Notes under the pieces: generated by a model
The model's input: only the letters and a program-made list of their open reading frames with translations
Database searches by the model: none
What the model was told of the DNA's origin: nothing
Made by a program: the position numbers and the translations under genes
Part shown: positions 7,666-18,770 of the stretch, piece by piece
Position numbering within the stretch: the first letter of the stretch is position 1
Layout: each line of letters opens with the position of its first letter
Origin: OMII01 sp947467385
Lineage (GTDB): Bacteria > Bdellovibrionota_C > UBA2361 > OMII01
Direction: 5' to 3'
Length of the DNA: 64,000 bases
Assembly: GCA_044360075.1 (NCBI GenBank)
Contig: JBIKLA010000007.1
Location: 1 to 64,000 of the forward strand

Positions 7666-9686
7666 CGAAGCGCCCGTCAGCCGCACGTCCGGCGCCGGCC
7701 TCAGAGCCATTTCAGCTCGTAACCCAGTTTCAGCCCTGCGGCGACCAACCCCGGGCGATAGCTAGCCTCAACGAAAATATCGAGAAGCACGTGCGGTTCC
7801 AAACCCTGCTCGGGGTCACAGGCTCCGGCAAGACCTTCTCAATCGCCAACGTCATCGCCAAGCAGAACCGCCCAACGCTCGTTATTGCGCCCAACAAGAC
7901 CCTGGCCGCCCAGCTCTATGGTGAGTTCAAAGAGTTCTTCCCGAACAACCATGTCAGGTACTTTGTCAGCTACTACGACTACTACCAGCCCGAGGCCTAC
8001 ATCCCCTCGACCGACACCTATATCGAGAAAGACTCGGCGATCAACGACGAAATAGACAAGATGCGGCACGCCGCAACGAAGGCGCTGCTTGAGTCCCGCG
8101 ACACGATAATTGTCGCGAGCGTAAGCTGCATCTACGGCCTCGGCGCGCCGGAAGACTACTTTAAGATGATGCTTTACGTTGAGCGCGGCGACGTGGTGCC
8201 GCGAGAGCAGGTCATTCGGCAGCTCGTCCACATGCAGTATAAGCGCACGGACATCGAGTTCGTGCGCGGAAGCTTCCGCGTGCGGGGCGAAAATATCGAT
8301 ATCTTCCCCTCTGACCAGGACTCAGCCGCGATTCGACTTCTCTTCTTCGGGGATGAGGTCGAAGAGATCCGGCAGATTGACCCCCTGACCGGGGCGACTG
8401 CACGAAAGCTTGAGTCGTGCGCAGTGTACCCGGTAAGCCACTTTGTGACTGAGCGCGAGGCGGTGGATCGGGCAGTGGTAGCAATCAAAAAAGAGCTTGA
8501 GGAGCGCTGCAGGGAGCTTCTGTTTGAGGGCAAGCTCCTTGAGTCTCAGCGGCTAGAGCAGCGCACTCTCTATGACGTGGAGCTCCTGCACGAGATAGGC
8601 TTCTGTTCTGGTATCGAGAACTACAGCCGCCACATCGCGGGACGGGTTGCGGGAGAGCCACCCACGACCCTACTTGATTATTTCCCGGAGGACTTCCTGC
8701 TCGTTATCGACGAGAGCCACGTTACCGTTTCGCAACTTGGCGGAATGTATCGCGGGGATCGGGCCCGCAAGCAGACCCTCGTTGATTTCGGGTTCAGGCT
8801 GCCGTCTGCGCTCGACAACCGGCCGCTCAACCAGGAGGAGTTTTGGTCACGCGTGGGACAGACCATCTTTGTGTCGGCGACACCGGCTGACTTCGAGCTT
8901 CAGAAGAGCGAGGGCGTCGTTATTGAGCAGGTCAACAGGCCTACCGGCCTGCTTGATCCCGAGATCTCGGTACGGCCGGCAACGCACCAGGTCGATGACC
9001 TCCTCCCTGAAATCCAGAAGACGATCGCAAAAGGCGAGCGAGTCTTGGCCATTACTCTCACCAAGAAGATGTCCGAGGACCTCTCTGCGTACCTGCGAGA
9101 GATCGGGATTCGCGCGCGCTACCTGCATTCAGACATCACGACGATCGAGAGGGTAGAGATCCTACGCGGCTTGCGGCGTGGCGATTTCGATGTCCTCATC
9201 GGCATTAACCTGCTCAGAGAGGGGCTTGATCTCGTCGAGGTAAGCCTTGTTGCGATCCTCGATGCCGACAAAGAGGGATTTCTCCGCTCCGCGCGCTCCC
9301 TCATCCAGATTATGGGCCGTGCCGCCCGAAACATTAACGGGCGGGTAATCCTCTACGCGGACACCATGACCAAGTCGATAAAGGAGGCTATCGCCGAAAC
9401 TGATCGCCGGCGCGCGATTCAGGCCGCGTTTAACGCCAAGCACGGTATCATCCCGCGCTCGGCCACCCGTTCTGAGCAGGTATCCCTTGGTGAGGGCGCG
9501 GACAGCGAGGAGGCGATCGCTATAAGGGCAGGAGTTTCTGTCCCCGAGGATCCAAAGGAGGCACAGCGGCTCCTGGAGTCGCTCCGCAAGCAGATGTTTG
9601 ACGCTGCTGCCAAGCGCGAGTACGAGAAGGCTGCCGAGATTCGGGACACGATCAAGCTGGTTCAGGACACGCTGCTCAAGAGCTAG
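7662..9686 (+). CDS. uvrB: UvrB, nucleotide excision repair
   Basis: UvrABC component that verifies DNA damage handed over by UvrA, opens the helix and recruits UvrC. Visible parts: helicase Walker A GVTGSGKT (51-58), the DNA-inserting beta-hairpin region YYDYYQPEAY (about 104-113), Walker B VIDESH, helicase C-terminal motifs including QIMGRAARN, and a C-terminal UVR motif (MFDAAAKREYEKAAEIRD) for UvrC binding. The 674-residue length is normal. GTG 7662 overlaps the preceding stop. It converges with the glucan synthase gene, only seven bases apart. Confidence 0.98.
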   Translation: MTKRPSAARPAPASEPFQLVTQFQPCGDQPRAIASLNENIEKHVRFQTLLGVTGSGKTFSIANVIAKQNRPTLVIAPNKTLAAQLYGEFKEFFPNNHVRYFVSYYDYYQPEAYIPSTDTYIEKDSAINDEIDKMRHAATKALLESRDTIIVASVSCIYGLGAPEDYFKMMLYVERGDVVPREQVIRQLVHMQYKRTDIEFVRGSFRVRGENIDIFPSDQDSAAIRLLFFGDEVEEIRQIDPLTGATARKLESCAVYPVSHFVTEREAVDRAVVAIKKELEERCRELLFEGKLLESQRLEQRTLYDVELLHEIGFCSGIENYSRHIAGRVAGEPPTTLLDYFPEDFLLVIDESHVTVSQLGGMYRGDRARKQTLVDFGFRLPSALDNRPLNQEEFWSRVGQTIFVSATPADFELQKSEGVVIEQVNRPTGLLDPEISVRPATHQVDDLLPEIQKTIAKGERVLAITLTKKMSEDLSAYLREIGIRARYLHSDITTIERVEILRGLRRGDFDVLIGINLLREGLDLVEVSLVAILDADKEGFLRSARSLIQIMGRAARNINGRVILYADTMTKSIKEAIAETDRRRAIQAAFNAKHGIIPRSATRSEQVSLGEGADSEEAIAIRAGVSVPEDPKEAQRLLESLRKQMFDAAAKREYEKAAEIRDTIKLVQDTLLKS

Positions 9687-9693
9687 TTGGCAC

Positions 9694-12600
9694 TCAGCCC
9701 ATGCGGACTGTAACCGTGACGTCACCCTTGTACCGTGGATCGTCGAGTGGGATGGACATGTCGGGCATGAGCCGTCCGTCCGCTGATATAGAAGCCACGC
9801 CGCTCTCAACGCCGGCCTCATTGGTTACCTTGATGTTGAAGGTGCGATTTTTAGCCCGATAGCTAAACGAGAATTTGCGCCAGGAGCCGGGCACGCAGGG
9901 CTTGATGGTGAAGGAGCTTGGGCCGAAATTGAGGCCCAAGATGTGTTCAAGGCCCGCTTGGTACAGCCATCCCGCCGAGCCGGTGTACCAGCTCCAGCCG
10001 GCGCGCCCCGCAAGGGCCTCCTCGGAGTAGACGTCCCCGCACATGACGTACGGCTCGGCCTGGTAGCGCCCGATCCCCGAGGGCTCGCTAGTTAAGTTCG
10101 CCGGATTGATGAGGTCAAACAGCTCAAAGGCTTCTGTGCCGCGGCCCATCTGCGCCGTTGCGATGATGAGCCATGCTGCTGCATGCGTGTACTGCCCGCC
10201 GTTCTCGCGAATGCCCGGTGGATAGCCCTTGATGTAGCCGGGATTCTTTGGGGTCTTGTCGAAGGGCGGGGTAAGAAGCTTGATGATGCGGGCCTGTGGG
10301 TCGACGAGATGCTCGCGTGCCGACTCCATCGCCTGCGCTGCTCGGGTCATCGGGGCGGCCTTGCTGATAACGGCCCAAGACTGGGCAAGCGAGTCTATCT
10401 TGCACTCGTCACTCTCGGCGCTTCCGATTGGCGTGCCGTCGTCGTAGAAGGCGCGTCGGTACCATCGCCCATCCCAGCCGTTCTCCTCAACGGCAGCCTT
10501 GAGCGATGTTGCGTGGGCACGCAGCTGGGCGGCGCGGTCGGCATTGCCCTGCACCTCAAGGATCGCAGAGAATCGCCTGATAACCTCTATCTGGAACCAC
10601 GCGAGCCAGACGCTTTCGCCCTTGCCGTGGCGACCTACTTCGTTCATCCCGTCGTTCCAGTCGCCGGCGCCGATTAGCGGCATCCCGTGGACGCCAACGG
10701 CCGAGGTGATCTGGAACGTTCTGAGGCAGTGATCGAGGATCGATCCGGAAGGCCCGTTGAGATCGGGCACGAAGTACGTCTCCATCTGCCCCTCGTTGAG
10801 CGGGGGGCCCTGCAGGAAGGGGACTGTTTCAGAGAGGATTGTGTAGTCGCCGGTCGCCTCAATATAGCGGCTAACGGCGTATGGCAGCCAAAGCAGGTCG
10901 TCTGATATCCGTGTCCTCACGCCGCGGCCGGTGGGTGGGTGCCACCAGTGCTGAACGTCGCCCTCGACGAACTGGTGCGCGGCATGGAGTAGGATCTGTG
11001 ACCTCACCATGTCGGGGTGAATGGCCAGGAGGGCCAGAGAGTCCTGAAGCTGGTCCCTGAAGCCAAGCGCTCCGCCACTCTGGTAGAATCCCGAACGGCC
11101 CATGAGGCGGCACGAGACCGTTTGGTACAGGAGCCAGCCGTTCATAAGCACGTTAAAAGACTCGCTTGGCGTGCTTACCTGGGTCGCGGACAGGAGGCCT
11201 CGCCACCACTCGGACACGTTTTGCAGCTCAAGGCGCTGTGCCTGGACAGAATTGTGGCGCGCAACGTCCCGGCGCATCGTGTCCATGTTAGGGTATTCAG
11301 CAAGGAAGAACGTGAGGGTTCGCTCCTCCTTGGGCTTCAGCGAGACAGAGACCTGCAGCGCCGCGCAGGGGTCGAAACCGGCTCCTGTCTTGCCGGCCAG
11401 CTTGAGCGGCTTCGCCTTAGCCGGGAAGAAGGGCACCGCCGCCACTTTTTCGAGGGCATAAGGGCGCGAGAGGTCTCCGTTGCGACCAAGGAACTCAAGC
11501 CGCGAAGCGGTGAAGCTTGTGATAGGCTCGCTGCTTCCGGCCGTAACGATGCGGCCCGCGAACTCGTTGTTATAGTGGTTCACTGCCCACAGGGCCTGCG
11601 CCGTTCGGTCGAAGCCGCTCGACACGAAGCGGTATGAGTCCTCGCGCGTAACACCAAGCACCAGCTCAAGGTAGAGCAGAACATCGAGCTTCTGCTCGGT
11701 CGACTCCGTGTTCGAAAGAGTTATCGAATACCACTTTACCCTGTCGGTCGTAGAGCTGCTAAGGGTCAGCGATGACTCGATGCCGGCATTGCTGGTGACG
11801 AAGGTCGAATGCCCGAAGCCATGCTCGACGGAGAAGGTGAGTCCATCTCCCGCAGGCGCAGGTGTCAGCGACCAGTAATCGCCGCTGTCGGTCCGCCGAA
11901 CGTACACGGCCTCGCTCGGGGTGTCGAGGACGGGATCGTTGCTCCAAGCCGTAAGGCGGTTCTCACGGCTGTTTTCGGACCAAGTGTATCCGCCTCCGGA
12001 CTCCGTGACGAGGAAGCCGAAATTAGGGTTTGCGATCACGTTCGACCACGGCAGTGGTGGCCTCTGGGCGCCGATTGATGGCATCAAATAGTGATGGCTT
12101 CCCGGAGCAAATCCCCCAATTCCGTTCGGGATAAGGAGCGGATAGCTCATGGCCGGCGTGCCTGGGAGGCGCTTGCGGGATACTGGAGCGATCTTCTCGG
12201 TCGTTTGCTCGAACGAGCTAGACTTCACGGTTTCGGCGAGGCCGCCGATTGCAGCGTCGATTACGACGCGAGCAACGGTCTCAAGAAGCGCCGACTCGCT
12301 GTCTGAGATCTGGCTCGTCGAGCGCAGGAACACTCCGCCGGGGCGGTCGAGCAGATAGCCAGCCGGGCTTGATCGCACAAGATAGTCAAGGTCCTCCGCC
12401 AGTTGCTGCATGTAGCTGCCGGGGTTGTGGTGCAGGATAACCAGATCAAACTCGATGCCACGCTCGCGCAGGAAGTGGTGCGCCAGCAGCATCTCCTGGA
12501 CCGTCTTGCCTTGGCGGGAGTCGGAGATCTTCACAAGAACTACCGGAAGGTCGCCTGAGATGCCGAACCGCCAGAGAGCAGACTGGCCCAGGCGGTTTGA

Positions 12601-15600
12601 GGCGAGAGCCTCCGGCGCGCCACGCACCGACGCCTCGTTGTACAGGAGGCAGCCGGCCAAGCGGTGAAAGAGATCTGCTTGGGCAGCCGTGTAAGCATGG
12701 CTGCGGAGCTCAACCTGGGCTCTGCTCCACGAGAGCTCAAATGCGCGGTTGACGTGCAGCAGCTCCTGGTAGCGCTCGATAAGGCTAACAGCCTCTCTCC
12801 GGGCTCGCGCCGCACCGCTGATGAAGACGAGCGTTTCGCTCATGCCAGGCTCTAGGCGCACCTTGCAGCCGAGAGAAACAAGGGGATCGATGCTGCTTTC
12901 GGCTCGGCGGGACTGGTGCGGTTCTCGCGAGAACACGAGCGGCTCGGCCTGGCTTCTGCCGCGACCGAGGAAGTCGGTGCGGGAGGTGTAAAACTTAACG
13001 GGAGCGTAGCTCGTCTTGAGCGTGACACGATGGAAGAAGAAAATCTCCTGCTCGGACTCGGTGCGGGGGCGCCGCGAGCACAGAATCGAGTCAGAGTCCT
13101 TAAGCGCCTCAACGCCTATAAAAAGCTTGTTAAAGGCGGGGTGAGCTGCGTCGGCCTTGCGCGAGACGAGGACGGGCTCGATGTAACTTACTACGTCTAG
13201 CTCGCGCTCGGCATCGCCCAGGTTCGTCACGGTAATGCGGCGAAGCTCCACGTTGTCTTCCGGCGCCACGGTGATCTCGGTGTGCACGAAAACCTTATCG
13301 TCGAAGCGCTTAAACTCTGCGCGGCCAGGGCTAAAGATTGACTCGTAGGAGGCAGGCTCGGCCTTGGTGGGCTGGTAGGCGGCCGACCATGTCTTGTTCT
13401 TTTTGGCGTCGTGGATGTACACGAACGAGCCCGCGCTCGTGGTGGTTGGATCCTCACGCCAGCGCGTGAGCATGATGCTCTTGTCGAAGCTGCTGAAGCC
13501 TCCGCCGGATGAGTCGATGACGACTGAGTACTTGCCGTTTGATAGGACGCGCACGCGGGGCGCCACGGTATGGGCTGACGTGACGACCTCAAGCCCTGGC
13601 GTCTCGGCCGGGCCCTCCTCGGTACGCTGAATCGTGCGAAGCTCGGGCTCATGCGGCACAATCGTTGATACACGATCGGGGAATCGTTCATGAAGCAGGA
13701 GCTCGGTTGACTTGACGAGCGGCTGCGAGTGAAAGCGGTCGCACATGATACGGTCGTTGAGGACGTTGTTGATGCTGACGAGAGACATGCCCTGGTGGTG
13801 CGCAAAGAAGGATTGCACGATGTGCTTCCCTTCGGTCGCCAGGTGGCGGCTGGAGGTGTAGTCGACTGCCTCAAAGAAGCCGTAACGCCCCCGTGCCCCC
13901 TGCGCCTCAAGAGTCCTGAGGTTGTCGGTCGCCATATCGAGGGTCGGGGCGAATGGAAGCGCCAGAAAGGTCGAGTAGGGCGAGACGACGAGGTCCTCCG
14001 AGAGGCCCCGCTTGAGGCCCAGTCCCGGAACGCCGAAGGCGCGGTACTGGTAGGTCTTTTCAAAGTCCACACCGCTGTATGCCGACTCGGAAATTCCCCA
14101 CGGGACACCTTGCCGCTGCCCGTAATGGATCTGGGCCCCAACGACAGCCCGGCCAGTCCGGCCCAGGATCGTCGTCGGATAGTCGTGCATCACGATGAAT
14201 GGCATGAGGTACTCAAACATCGTGCCGCTCCACGATACGAGCGCCTTGCCGCCAGCGGTTGATGTGAGCGAGCGCCCGAGCGAGAACCAATGCTTCTGCG
14301 GCACCTCGCCGCGCGCGACCGCGAGAAAGCTCACGAGCCGAGCTTCCGACGCAAGCAGATCATAGAAGCTCGCGTCCTTCTTGGCGTGCTCGGCGTTGAA
14401 GCCGATTGTGAAGAGCGCGCGACCTTCGTCATACAGGAAAGAGAAGTCCATCTCCTCGACGAGCTTGGTGACCGAGCCGTGCAGCATCGATATCGTCTGC
14501 TCGTGCTCCAGAAGAAGATCTCGCGAGTCCTCGATAAGGACAGAGAGCATTTCAAGTATCGGCTCGGCGCGCGTGCCCCTCACAGAATCGCGGCTCGGAG
14601 CGATGCGCGGATGAATCTTCTCCATGGCTGCCATGAGCGCGACTGGGGTGAGGGGAGCCCTAGAGATCTGCTGAAAGACCTCGATGCATGAAGTCACAAG
14701 TGCATCGAATGGCTCAGCCTCTGCGTTGTGCTTGAGCTCCATGCTCCTCCCTATCGCGACGAGCTCCTGCAGCGGCGTTATCCAGCCGAGGGTGTCGGCC
14801 GAGAGGGATACCTGGTCTATGAGCCGCAGTGCCCGGTCGAAGGCGGAGCATCCCTCCGTTGCCTTGGGATCGAGCTCGTCGCGAATCTCACGGAGAATAG
14901 GCCCCTTGGAGAAGAGCGTCAGCAGCCATCCAACTGAGTCGCCTTGGTGGTGCGAGCTTAGCGTGTTCTTGAGTTCACGAACGATCGACTTTGACTGATC
15001 TGAGAGAGCCTGGTTCGTGTCAATAATCCCCTGGAGCTTCTCAATCAGGGCAAGTCGATGGTGATGTGTGACGATGGGCGTCGTTGAGCAGCGCTCAAGG
15101 ATGGCGAGGTATGTGTAGAAGTGCCCAAGCATGTTTCCGCTGTCGACGGTCGAGATATAGCGCGGGCTCAGCGGAGAGAGATCTCGGATCGAGTACCAGT
15201 TGAAGAGGTGGCCCCGATACTTTTCCATCTTGCAGATCGTCTCAACGATGCGGCCCGATCGGCTGATGGCGTAGTTAAACGGTATAAAGCCCATGTCGTA
15301 GGCCGAGATCACGCTCAGCATCGAAAGGGAGATGTTGGTCGGAGAGGTGCGCTCGGCGACGACCTCTTCTGGGACCAGCTGCAGGTTGTCTGGCATGAGG
15401 TGGTTGTACTCGTCGCGCAGGAATTCGTGGAAGAACGACCATGTGTCGAAGGCTGCAGTGAGCAGGTAGCGCCGATTCTTTTCTGAGAGCTGCGACTCAA
15501 CGTGCTCTGAGGGCTTTGACACCTTTGCCGCGATGAGTGGCGAAGCCAGCCACACGAGCGCGGTTGGCACCGAGAAAAAGAGCGATGATGGATCTAGGTA

Positions 15601-18561
15601 TGCCGCATATACCAGCGCGGCAAGCACGATAGCCATCACGGGCACGAAGAGCCTGAGGTAGTCGCGATTTTCGTTGCGGGTGCGGCGCTCGGAGCGCTCT
15701 GCCGGTTCCCACTCAAGCAGGTGCTTCTTGCTCACAAAAACCCGATAGAGCGTGACGCCGATGGCATGCAGCATGAGCCCGGCTTGGTGGGGAAGGAACG
15801 CGATGGCGCATGCCGAACGGATCGCGTTGCGCCACAGGTCTCTTCCGATGTCACCTAAGAAGCCGCCGAGGGAGATGCCGACGCTTGGCAGCGCAAACAC
15901 GCTTGCCAGTCCGGTAAACACGGGGAAGCTGATGACGAGCGCCACAAGCACTGTCCACACGAGCGGGCCGCCTGGTAGGAAGAGCCAGCCACCCAGGAGG
16001 GCCAGCAGCGAAGCCGGCGGCAGAAGGCTGCGCCGCAGGTTGTCGAACATCTTCCAGCGCGAGAGCCACGAGAGCTGGTTCGGCTCGCGCCCCATGCGGG
16101 TCGGCACCGTGCGGCCCAGCCATGGCAGAAGCTGCCAATCGCCGCGCACCCAGCGGTGGAGCCGCTTAGAGTATGCCATGTAGCGCGAGGGGAAGTCGTC
16201 GTAGAGCTCAATGTCTGACGCAAGCGCCACTCGAGCAAAAGAGCCTTCGAAGAGGTCATGGCTGAGCAGCACATTTTCGGGCACCCGGTTGCGCAGCACG
16301 TGTTCGAACGCGTACACGTCGTAGATCCCCTTGCCCCAGAACGAGCCCTCGCCGAAGAGGTCTTGGTACACCTCAGACACCACGTTGGTGTAGGGATCGA
16401 GGCCTGCCTGGCCGCTAAACAGCCGCGAGAAGAAGGAGTTCGTGGCCGAGGTAAGTGAGATTGTGACGCGCGGCTGAATGAAGGCGTATCCCTTGATGAC
16501 GCGGTTAAGCTTCTCGTCTATGACGGGCCGATTCATGGGGTGCGAGATCGTCGCCACGAGCTTCTTTGCCACATCGCGCGAGAGCTGCGAGTCACTGTCG
16601 AGGGTTATGACGTACCGCACGCCCTTGAGCCGCGACTCGCTCCCGGCCATGAAGTTGAGCGACGTCCCAGAGTCGCCGAGGAGGTAGCGGTTGAGCTCCT
16701 CAAGCTTACCGCGCTTGCGCTCCCATGCCATCCAAACGCCCTCTGAGGGGTTCCACTGCCGCGAGCGGAAGAAGAGCGCAAACGGCTTCTCGCCGTTTCG
16801 GCTATGGCGCTCGTTGAGGATCTCTATCTGTTCAGCGGCAACTGAGAGGATCTGCTGGTCTCCTTGTGCGTGCTCGCTGCGCGCGTCTGGGAGGTCTGCC
16901 ATAAGGACGAATGTGAACGAGGAATCGTCGTTCGCAAGGTACCGCACCTCCAGCCCGTCTATGGCCCGCTGTATCGAGGCCGTTGAGCTGAAGATGGTGT
17001 GCACAACAACGATGGTCTTGTAATCGGCCGGAACCGGCCCGTCAGAGTTAAGCTTGGGCAGCGGCTTGGGTATGACCCAGCGCGACACAAGGTACTGTAC
17101 GAGGCTTGAGGCGAGCTCAGATACCGGAAGGAGCGCCACGAGTAGGGTGCAGATAAATACCCACGGGGCGAGTTCCGCCCACTCGGAGAGGAGCACGACG
17201 TATCCCACGAGCAGCACCGACACGAGCGCGATCGAGCCGAGATACGAAAGCAGTGCGTGGCTAACGAGCCACCGCTGCGCCTTAAGGTAGAGGGGGGGGG
17301 TGTACTTAAGTTCTGCCTCCAAAGTATCCCTGGCGTCCCCAATAAGGAAGTTGCCGACGTGCTTCTTGACGAGGGACTGGTCGTCCGAGCCGGGTGCATT
17401 CGCCGCAGCGCGCTGTGCGCACGCAACCGCCGCGGCAGCAACCGCGGAGTCCGTTATCTTGAGGCGCTTAGTGATAAGCTCAACGTGGTGCCGAATGGCG
17501 TCGCGGGTAGTGAAGTCGCATCGGCTGTAGAGTCCGGCCGGATCCTTTCTTAGCTCCCGATCTGCGAGGCTCACCCCCTCGAACCAGTCGCGCCAGTTCA
17601 TCTGGTCGATAGCGGTTAGTGATGTGAGGGTGTTTCCGACCGAGATTTGGCGCGCCGCTTGGTTGTGGTCCTCCGCGCGCAGGAGGTCTTCGGGATCGAG
17701 GCCGCGCTCTCGCAGCGTCTCCTCAAGAAATTGCAACGCCATGAATGCCTTGCGGCCGCGCCCGCGCAGCCGCTTCAGGAGCTCAAGCGCACCGTGCGGC
17801 AGGAAGCTCTCCCTCTCGCTCAGTTGGCGCAGGGGATCAAACATGATCTGAGTGATCTCCGTGCCCGTCCGCGAGTCGTCCCCCAACACCTCATCGACAA
17901 GGGTAAACGCGTCGCGCCGCGCAATGAGCTCCTTTTCTGCCTCGCGCATGAGCCGCCTGAGGTTCTCAAGCAGCGCGAAGCGCAGCATAATCGGGAATGC
18001 CCACAGCTCTCCCGAAGACAGCTCAAGCTTCGTTTGGTAGGCGCTTAAAAACACGGCAGCGAGCTGGGGATCAAGCGCTGCATCCGTGTGGACAATAAAC
18101 TCAAGCGCCAGTTGATAGATGCGCGGGAATCCCTTCAGGTCTCCTTGAGTCAGCATAGGGAGCGTCTTGTAGAAGCTCCACGGGAGATACTTTTTAATCG
18201 CGGCGGCATGACGCTCTACGACGTGGTAATTGTCGAGGAGCCATTCTGAGCCGGCGGTGAGCGACTCGCCCTTGTGTGCTGCCTCCACGAGCCTAAGGTA
18301 CACACGCCGCAGGGTCTCTCGGTTATCGCGGTAGCTATAGAGGAGTCGCTTCGACCGCACTGGAGCGAAGGCTCTTGCATGCTGCTCGGCGAGACTCATT
18401 CCAAGCTCTATTAGCGCATCGCGCGAAAGAACCTGCGCGCGCCACGGAGTGTCTGGAGTGGCTGACAGCGCTCCAGACACTTTTATGCCCAGGAGCGATA
18501 GCGGTCCATGCAGGAGCCGGCTTCTCAGCGGCGCATTCAAAAACAGGAATACGTTCGTCAA
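9694..18561 (-). CDS. ndvB: Cyclic beta-1,2-glucan synthase (NdvB/ChvB type)
   Basis: A 2955-residue inner-membrane enzyme that starts, elongates, length-limits and cyclises beta-1,2-glucan from UDP-glucose. Layout: cytoplasmic N-terminal part; transmembrane helices near 435-490; GT84 glycosyltransferase with TLDSDSQLSRD near residue 655 and HRWVRGDWQLLPWL near 800; further membrane helices near 850-1010; glycoamylase-like region about 1080-1520 (RYISTVDSGNMLGHF); and C-terminal GH94-type repeats and phosphorylase region including FRDQLQDS and GAGDWNDGMNE near 2635, which in known Cgs proteins controls chain length. It is slightly longer than rhizobial or Brucella relatives (about 2830-2870). 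Product is periplasmic osmoregulated glucan. Transporter genes lie upstream on the same strand. Confidence 0.95.
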   Translation of the reverse strand: MTNVFLFLNAPLRSRLLHGPLSLLGIKVSGALSATPDTPWRAQVLSRDALIELGMSLAEQHARAFAPVRSKRLLYSYRDNRETLRRVYLRLVEAAHKGESLTAGSEWLLDNYHVVERHAAAIKKYLPWSFYKTLPMLTQGDLKGFPRIYQLALEFIVHTDAALDPQLAAVFLSAYQTKLELSSGELWAFPIMLRFALLENLRRLMREAEKELIARRDAFTLVDEVLGDDSRTGTEITQIMFDPLRQLSERESFLPHGALELLKRLRGRGRKAFMALQFLEETLRERGLDPEDLLRAEDHNQAARQISVGNTLTSLTAIDQMNWRDWFEGVSLADRELRKDPAGLYSRCDFTTRDAIRHHVELITKRLKITDSAVAAAAVACAQRAAANAPGSDDQSLVKKHVGNFLIGDARDTLEAELKYTPPLYLKAQRWLVSHALLSYLGSIALVSVLLVGYVVLLSEWAELAPWVFICTLLVALLPVSELASSLVQYLVSRWVIPKPLPKLNSDGPVPADYKTIVVVHTIFSSTASIQRAIDGLEVRYLANDDSSFTFVLMADLPDARSEHAQGDQQILSVAAEQIEILNERHSRNGEKPFALFFRSRQWNPSEGVWMAWERKRGKLEELNRYLLGDSGTSLNFMAGSESRLKGVRYVITLDSDSQLSRDVAKKLVATISHPMNRPVIDEKLNRVIKGYAFIQPRVTISLTSATNSFFSRLFSGQAGLDPYTNVVSEVYQDLFGEGSFWGKGIYDVYAFEHVLRNRVPENVLLSHDLFEGSFARVALASDIELYDDFPSRYMAYSKRLHRWVRGDWQLLPWLGRTVPTRMGREPNQLSWLSRWKMFDNLRRSLLPPASLLALLGGWLFLPGGPLVWTVLVALVISFPVFTGLASVFALPSVGISLGGFLGDIGRDLWRNAIRSACAIAFLPHQAGLMLHAIGVTLYRVFVSKKHLLEWEPAERSERRTRNENRDYLRLFVPVMAIVLAALVYAAYLDPSSLFFSVPTALVWLASPLIAAKVSKPSEHVESQLSEKNRRYLLTAAFDTWSFFHEFLRDEYNHLMPDNLQLVPEEVVAERTSPTNISLSMLSVISAYDMGFIPFNYAISRSGRIVETICKMEKYRGHLFNWYSIRDLSPLSPRYISTVDSGNMLGHFYTYLAILERCSTTPIVTHHHRLALIEKLQGIIDTNQALSDQSKSIVRELKNTLSSHHQGDSVGWLLTLFSKGPILREIRDELDPKATEGCSAFDRALRLIDQVSLSADTLGWITPLQELVAIGRSMELKHNAEAEPFDALVTSCIEVFQQISRAPLTPVALMAAMEKIHPRIAPSRDSVRGTRAEPILEMLSVLIEDSRDLLLEHEQTISMLHGSVTKLVEEMDFSFLYDEGRALFTIGFNAEHAKKDASFYDLLASEARLVSFLAVARGEVPQKHWFSLGRSLTSTAGGKALVSWSGTMFEYLMPFIVMHDYPTTILGRTGRAVVGAQIHYGQRQGVPWGISESAYSGVDFEKTYQYRAFGVPGLGLKRGLSEDLVVSPYSTFLALPFAPTLDMATDNLRTLEAQGARGRYGFFEAVDYTSSRHLATEGKHIVQSFFAHHQGMSLVSINNVLNDRIMCDRFHSQPLVKSTELLLHERFPDRVSTIVPHEPELRTIQRTEEGPAETPGLEVVTSAHTVAPRVRVLSNGKYSVVIDSSGGGFSSFDKSIMLTRWREDPTTTSAGSFVYIHDAKKNKTWSAAYQPTKAEPASYESIFSPGRAEFKRFDDKVFVHTEITVAPEDNVELRRITVTNLGDAERELDVVSYIEPVLVSRKADAAHPAFNKLFIGVEALKDSDSILCSRRPRTESEQEIFFFHRVTLKTSYAPVKFYTSRTDFLGRGRSQAEPLVFSREPHQSRRAESSIDPLVSLGCKVRLEPGMSETLVFISGAARARREAVSLIERYQELLHVNRAFELSWSRAQVELRSHAYTAAQADLFHRLAGCLLYNEASVRGAPEALASNRLGQSALWRFGISGDLPVVLVKISDSRQGKTVQEMLLAHHFLRERGIEFDLVILHHNPGSYMQQLAEDLDYLVRSSPAGYLLDRPGGVFLRSTSQISDSESALLETVARVVIDAAIGGLAETVKSSSFEQTTEKIAPVSRKRLPGTPAMSYPLLIPNGIGGFAPGSHHYLMPSIGAQRPPLPWSNVIANPNFGFLVTESGGGYTWSENSRENRLTAWSNDPVLDTPSEAVYVRRTDSGDYWSLTPAPAGDGLTFSVEHGFGHSTFVTSNAGIESSLTLSSSTTDRVKWYSITLSNTESTEQKLDVLLYLELVLGVTREDSYRFVSSGFDRTAQALWAVNHYNNEFAGRIVTAGSSEPITSFTASRLEFLGRNGDLSRPYALEKVAAVPFFPAKAKPLKLAGKTGAGFDPCAALQVSVSLKPKEERTLTFFLAEYPNMDTMRRDVARHNSVQAQRLELQNVSEWWRGLLSATQVSTPSESFNVLMNGWLLYQTVSCRLMGRSGFYQSGGALGFRDQLQDSLALLAIHPDMVRSQILLHAAHQFVEGDVQHWWHPPTGRGVRTRISDDLLWLPYAVSRYIEATGDYTILSETVPFLQGPPLNEGQMETYFVPDLNGPSGSILDHCLRTFQITSAVGVHGMPLIGAGDWNDGMNEVGRHGKGESVWLAWFQIEVIRRFSAILEVQGNADRAAQLRAHATSLKAAVEENGWDGRWYRRAFYDDGTPIGSAESDECKIDSLAQSWAVISKAAPMTRAAQAMESAREHLVDPQARIIKLLTPPFDKTPKNPGYIKGYPPGIRENGGQYTHAAAWLIIATAQMGRGTEAFELFDLINPANLTSEPSGIGRYQAEPYVMCGDVYSEEALAGRAGWSWYTGSAGWLYQAGLEHILGLNFGPSSFTIKPCVPGSWRKFSFSYRAKNRTFNIKVTNEAGVESGVASISADGRLMPDMSIPLDDPRYKGDVTVTVRMG

Positions 18562-18770
18562 TGTGGTAGTCCGTTCGGCAATTAATCGCTGCTGCGTTCA
18601 CGTCCTGAACTTCGCAGCGCTGAAGGGCCTCGCGCAACGTGCGGACCAAGCCGCACGCCACCCGCCCCGAGCCGCGTAAGTATATACAAAGACGAGCACT
18701 TTCGTCGACCCCAGGGGCCGGAAAATCGTCTAGCAGGGGCCTATAAAAGCGGCAACTTAGGGGCCAAGGA

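Noticed and set aside
10183..18048. Numerous long frames opposite or within the glucan synthase gene
   Set aside because: Shadow frames of a GC-rich 8.9 kb gene; none has an independent start signal or domain.
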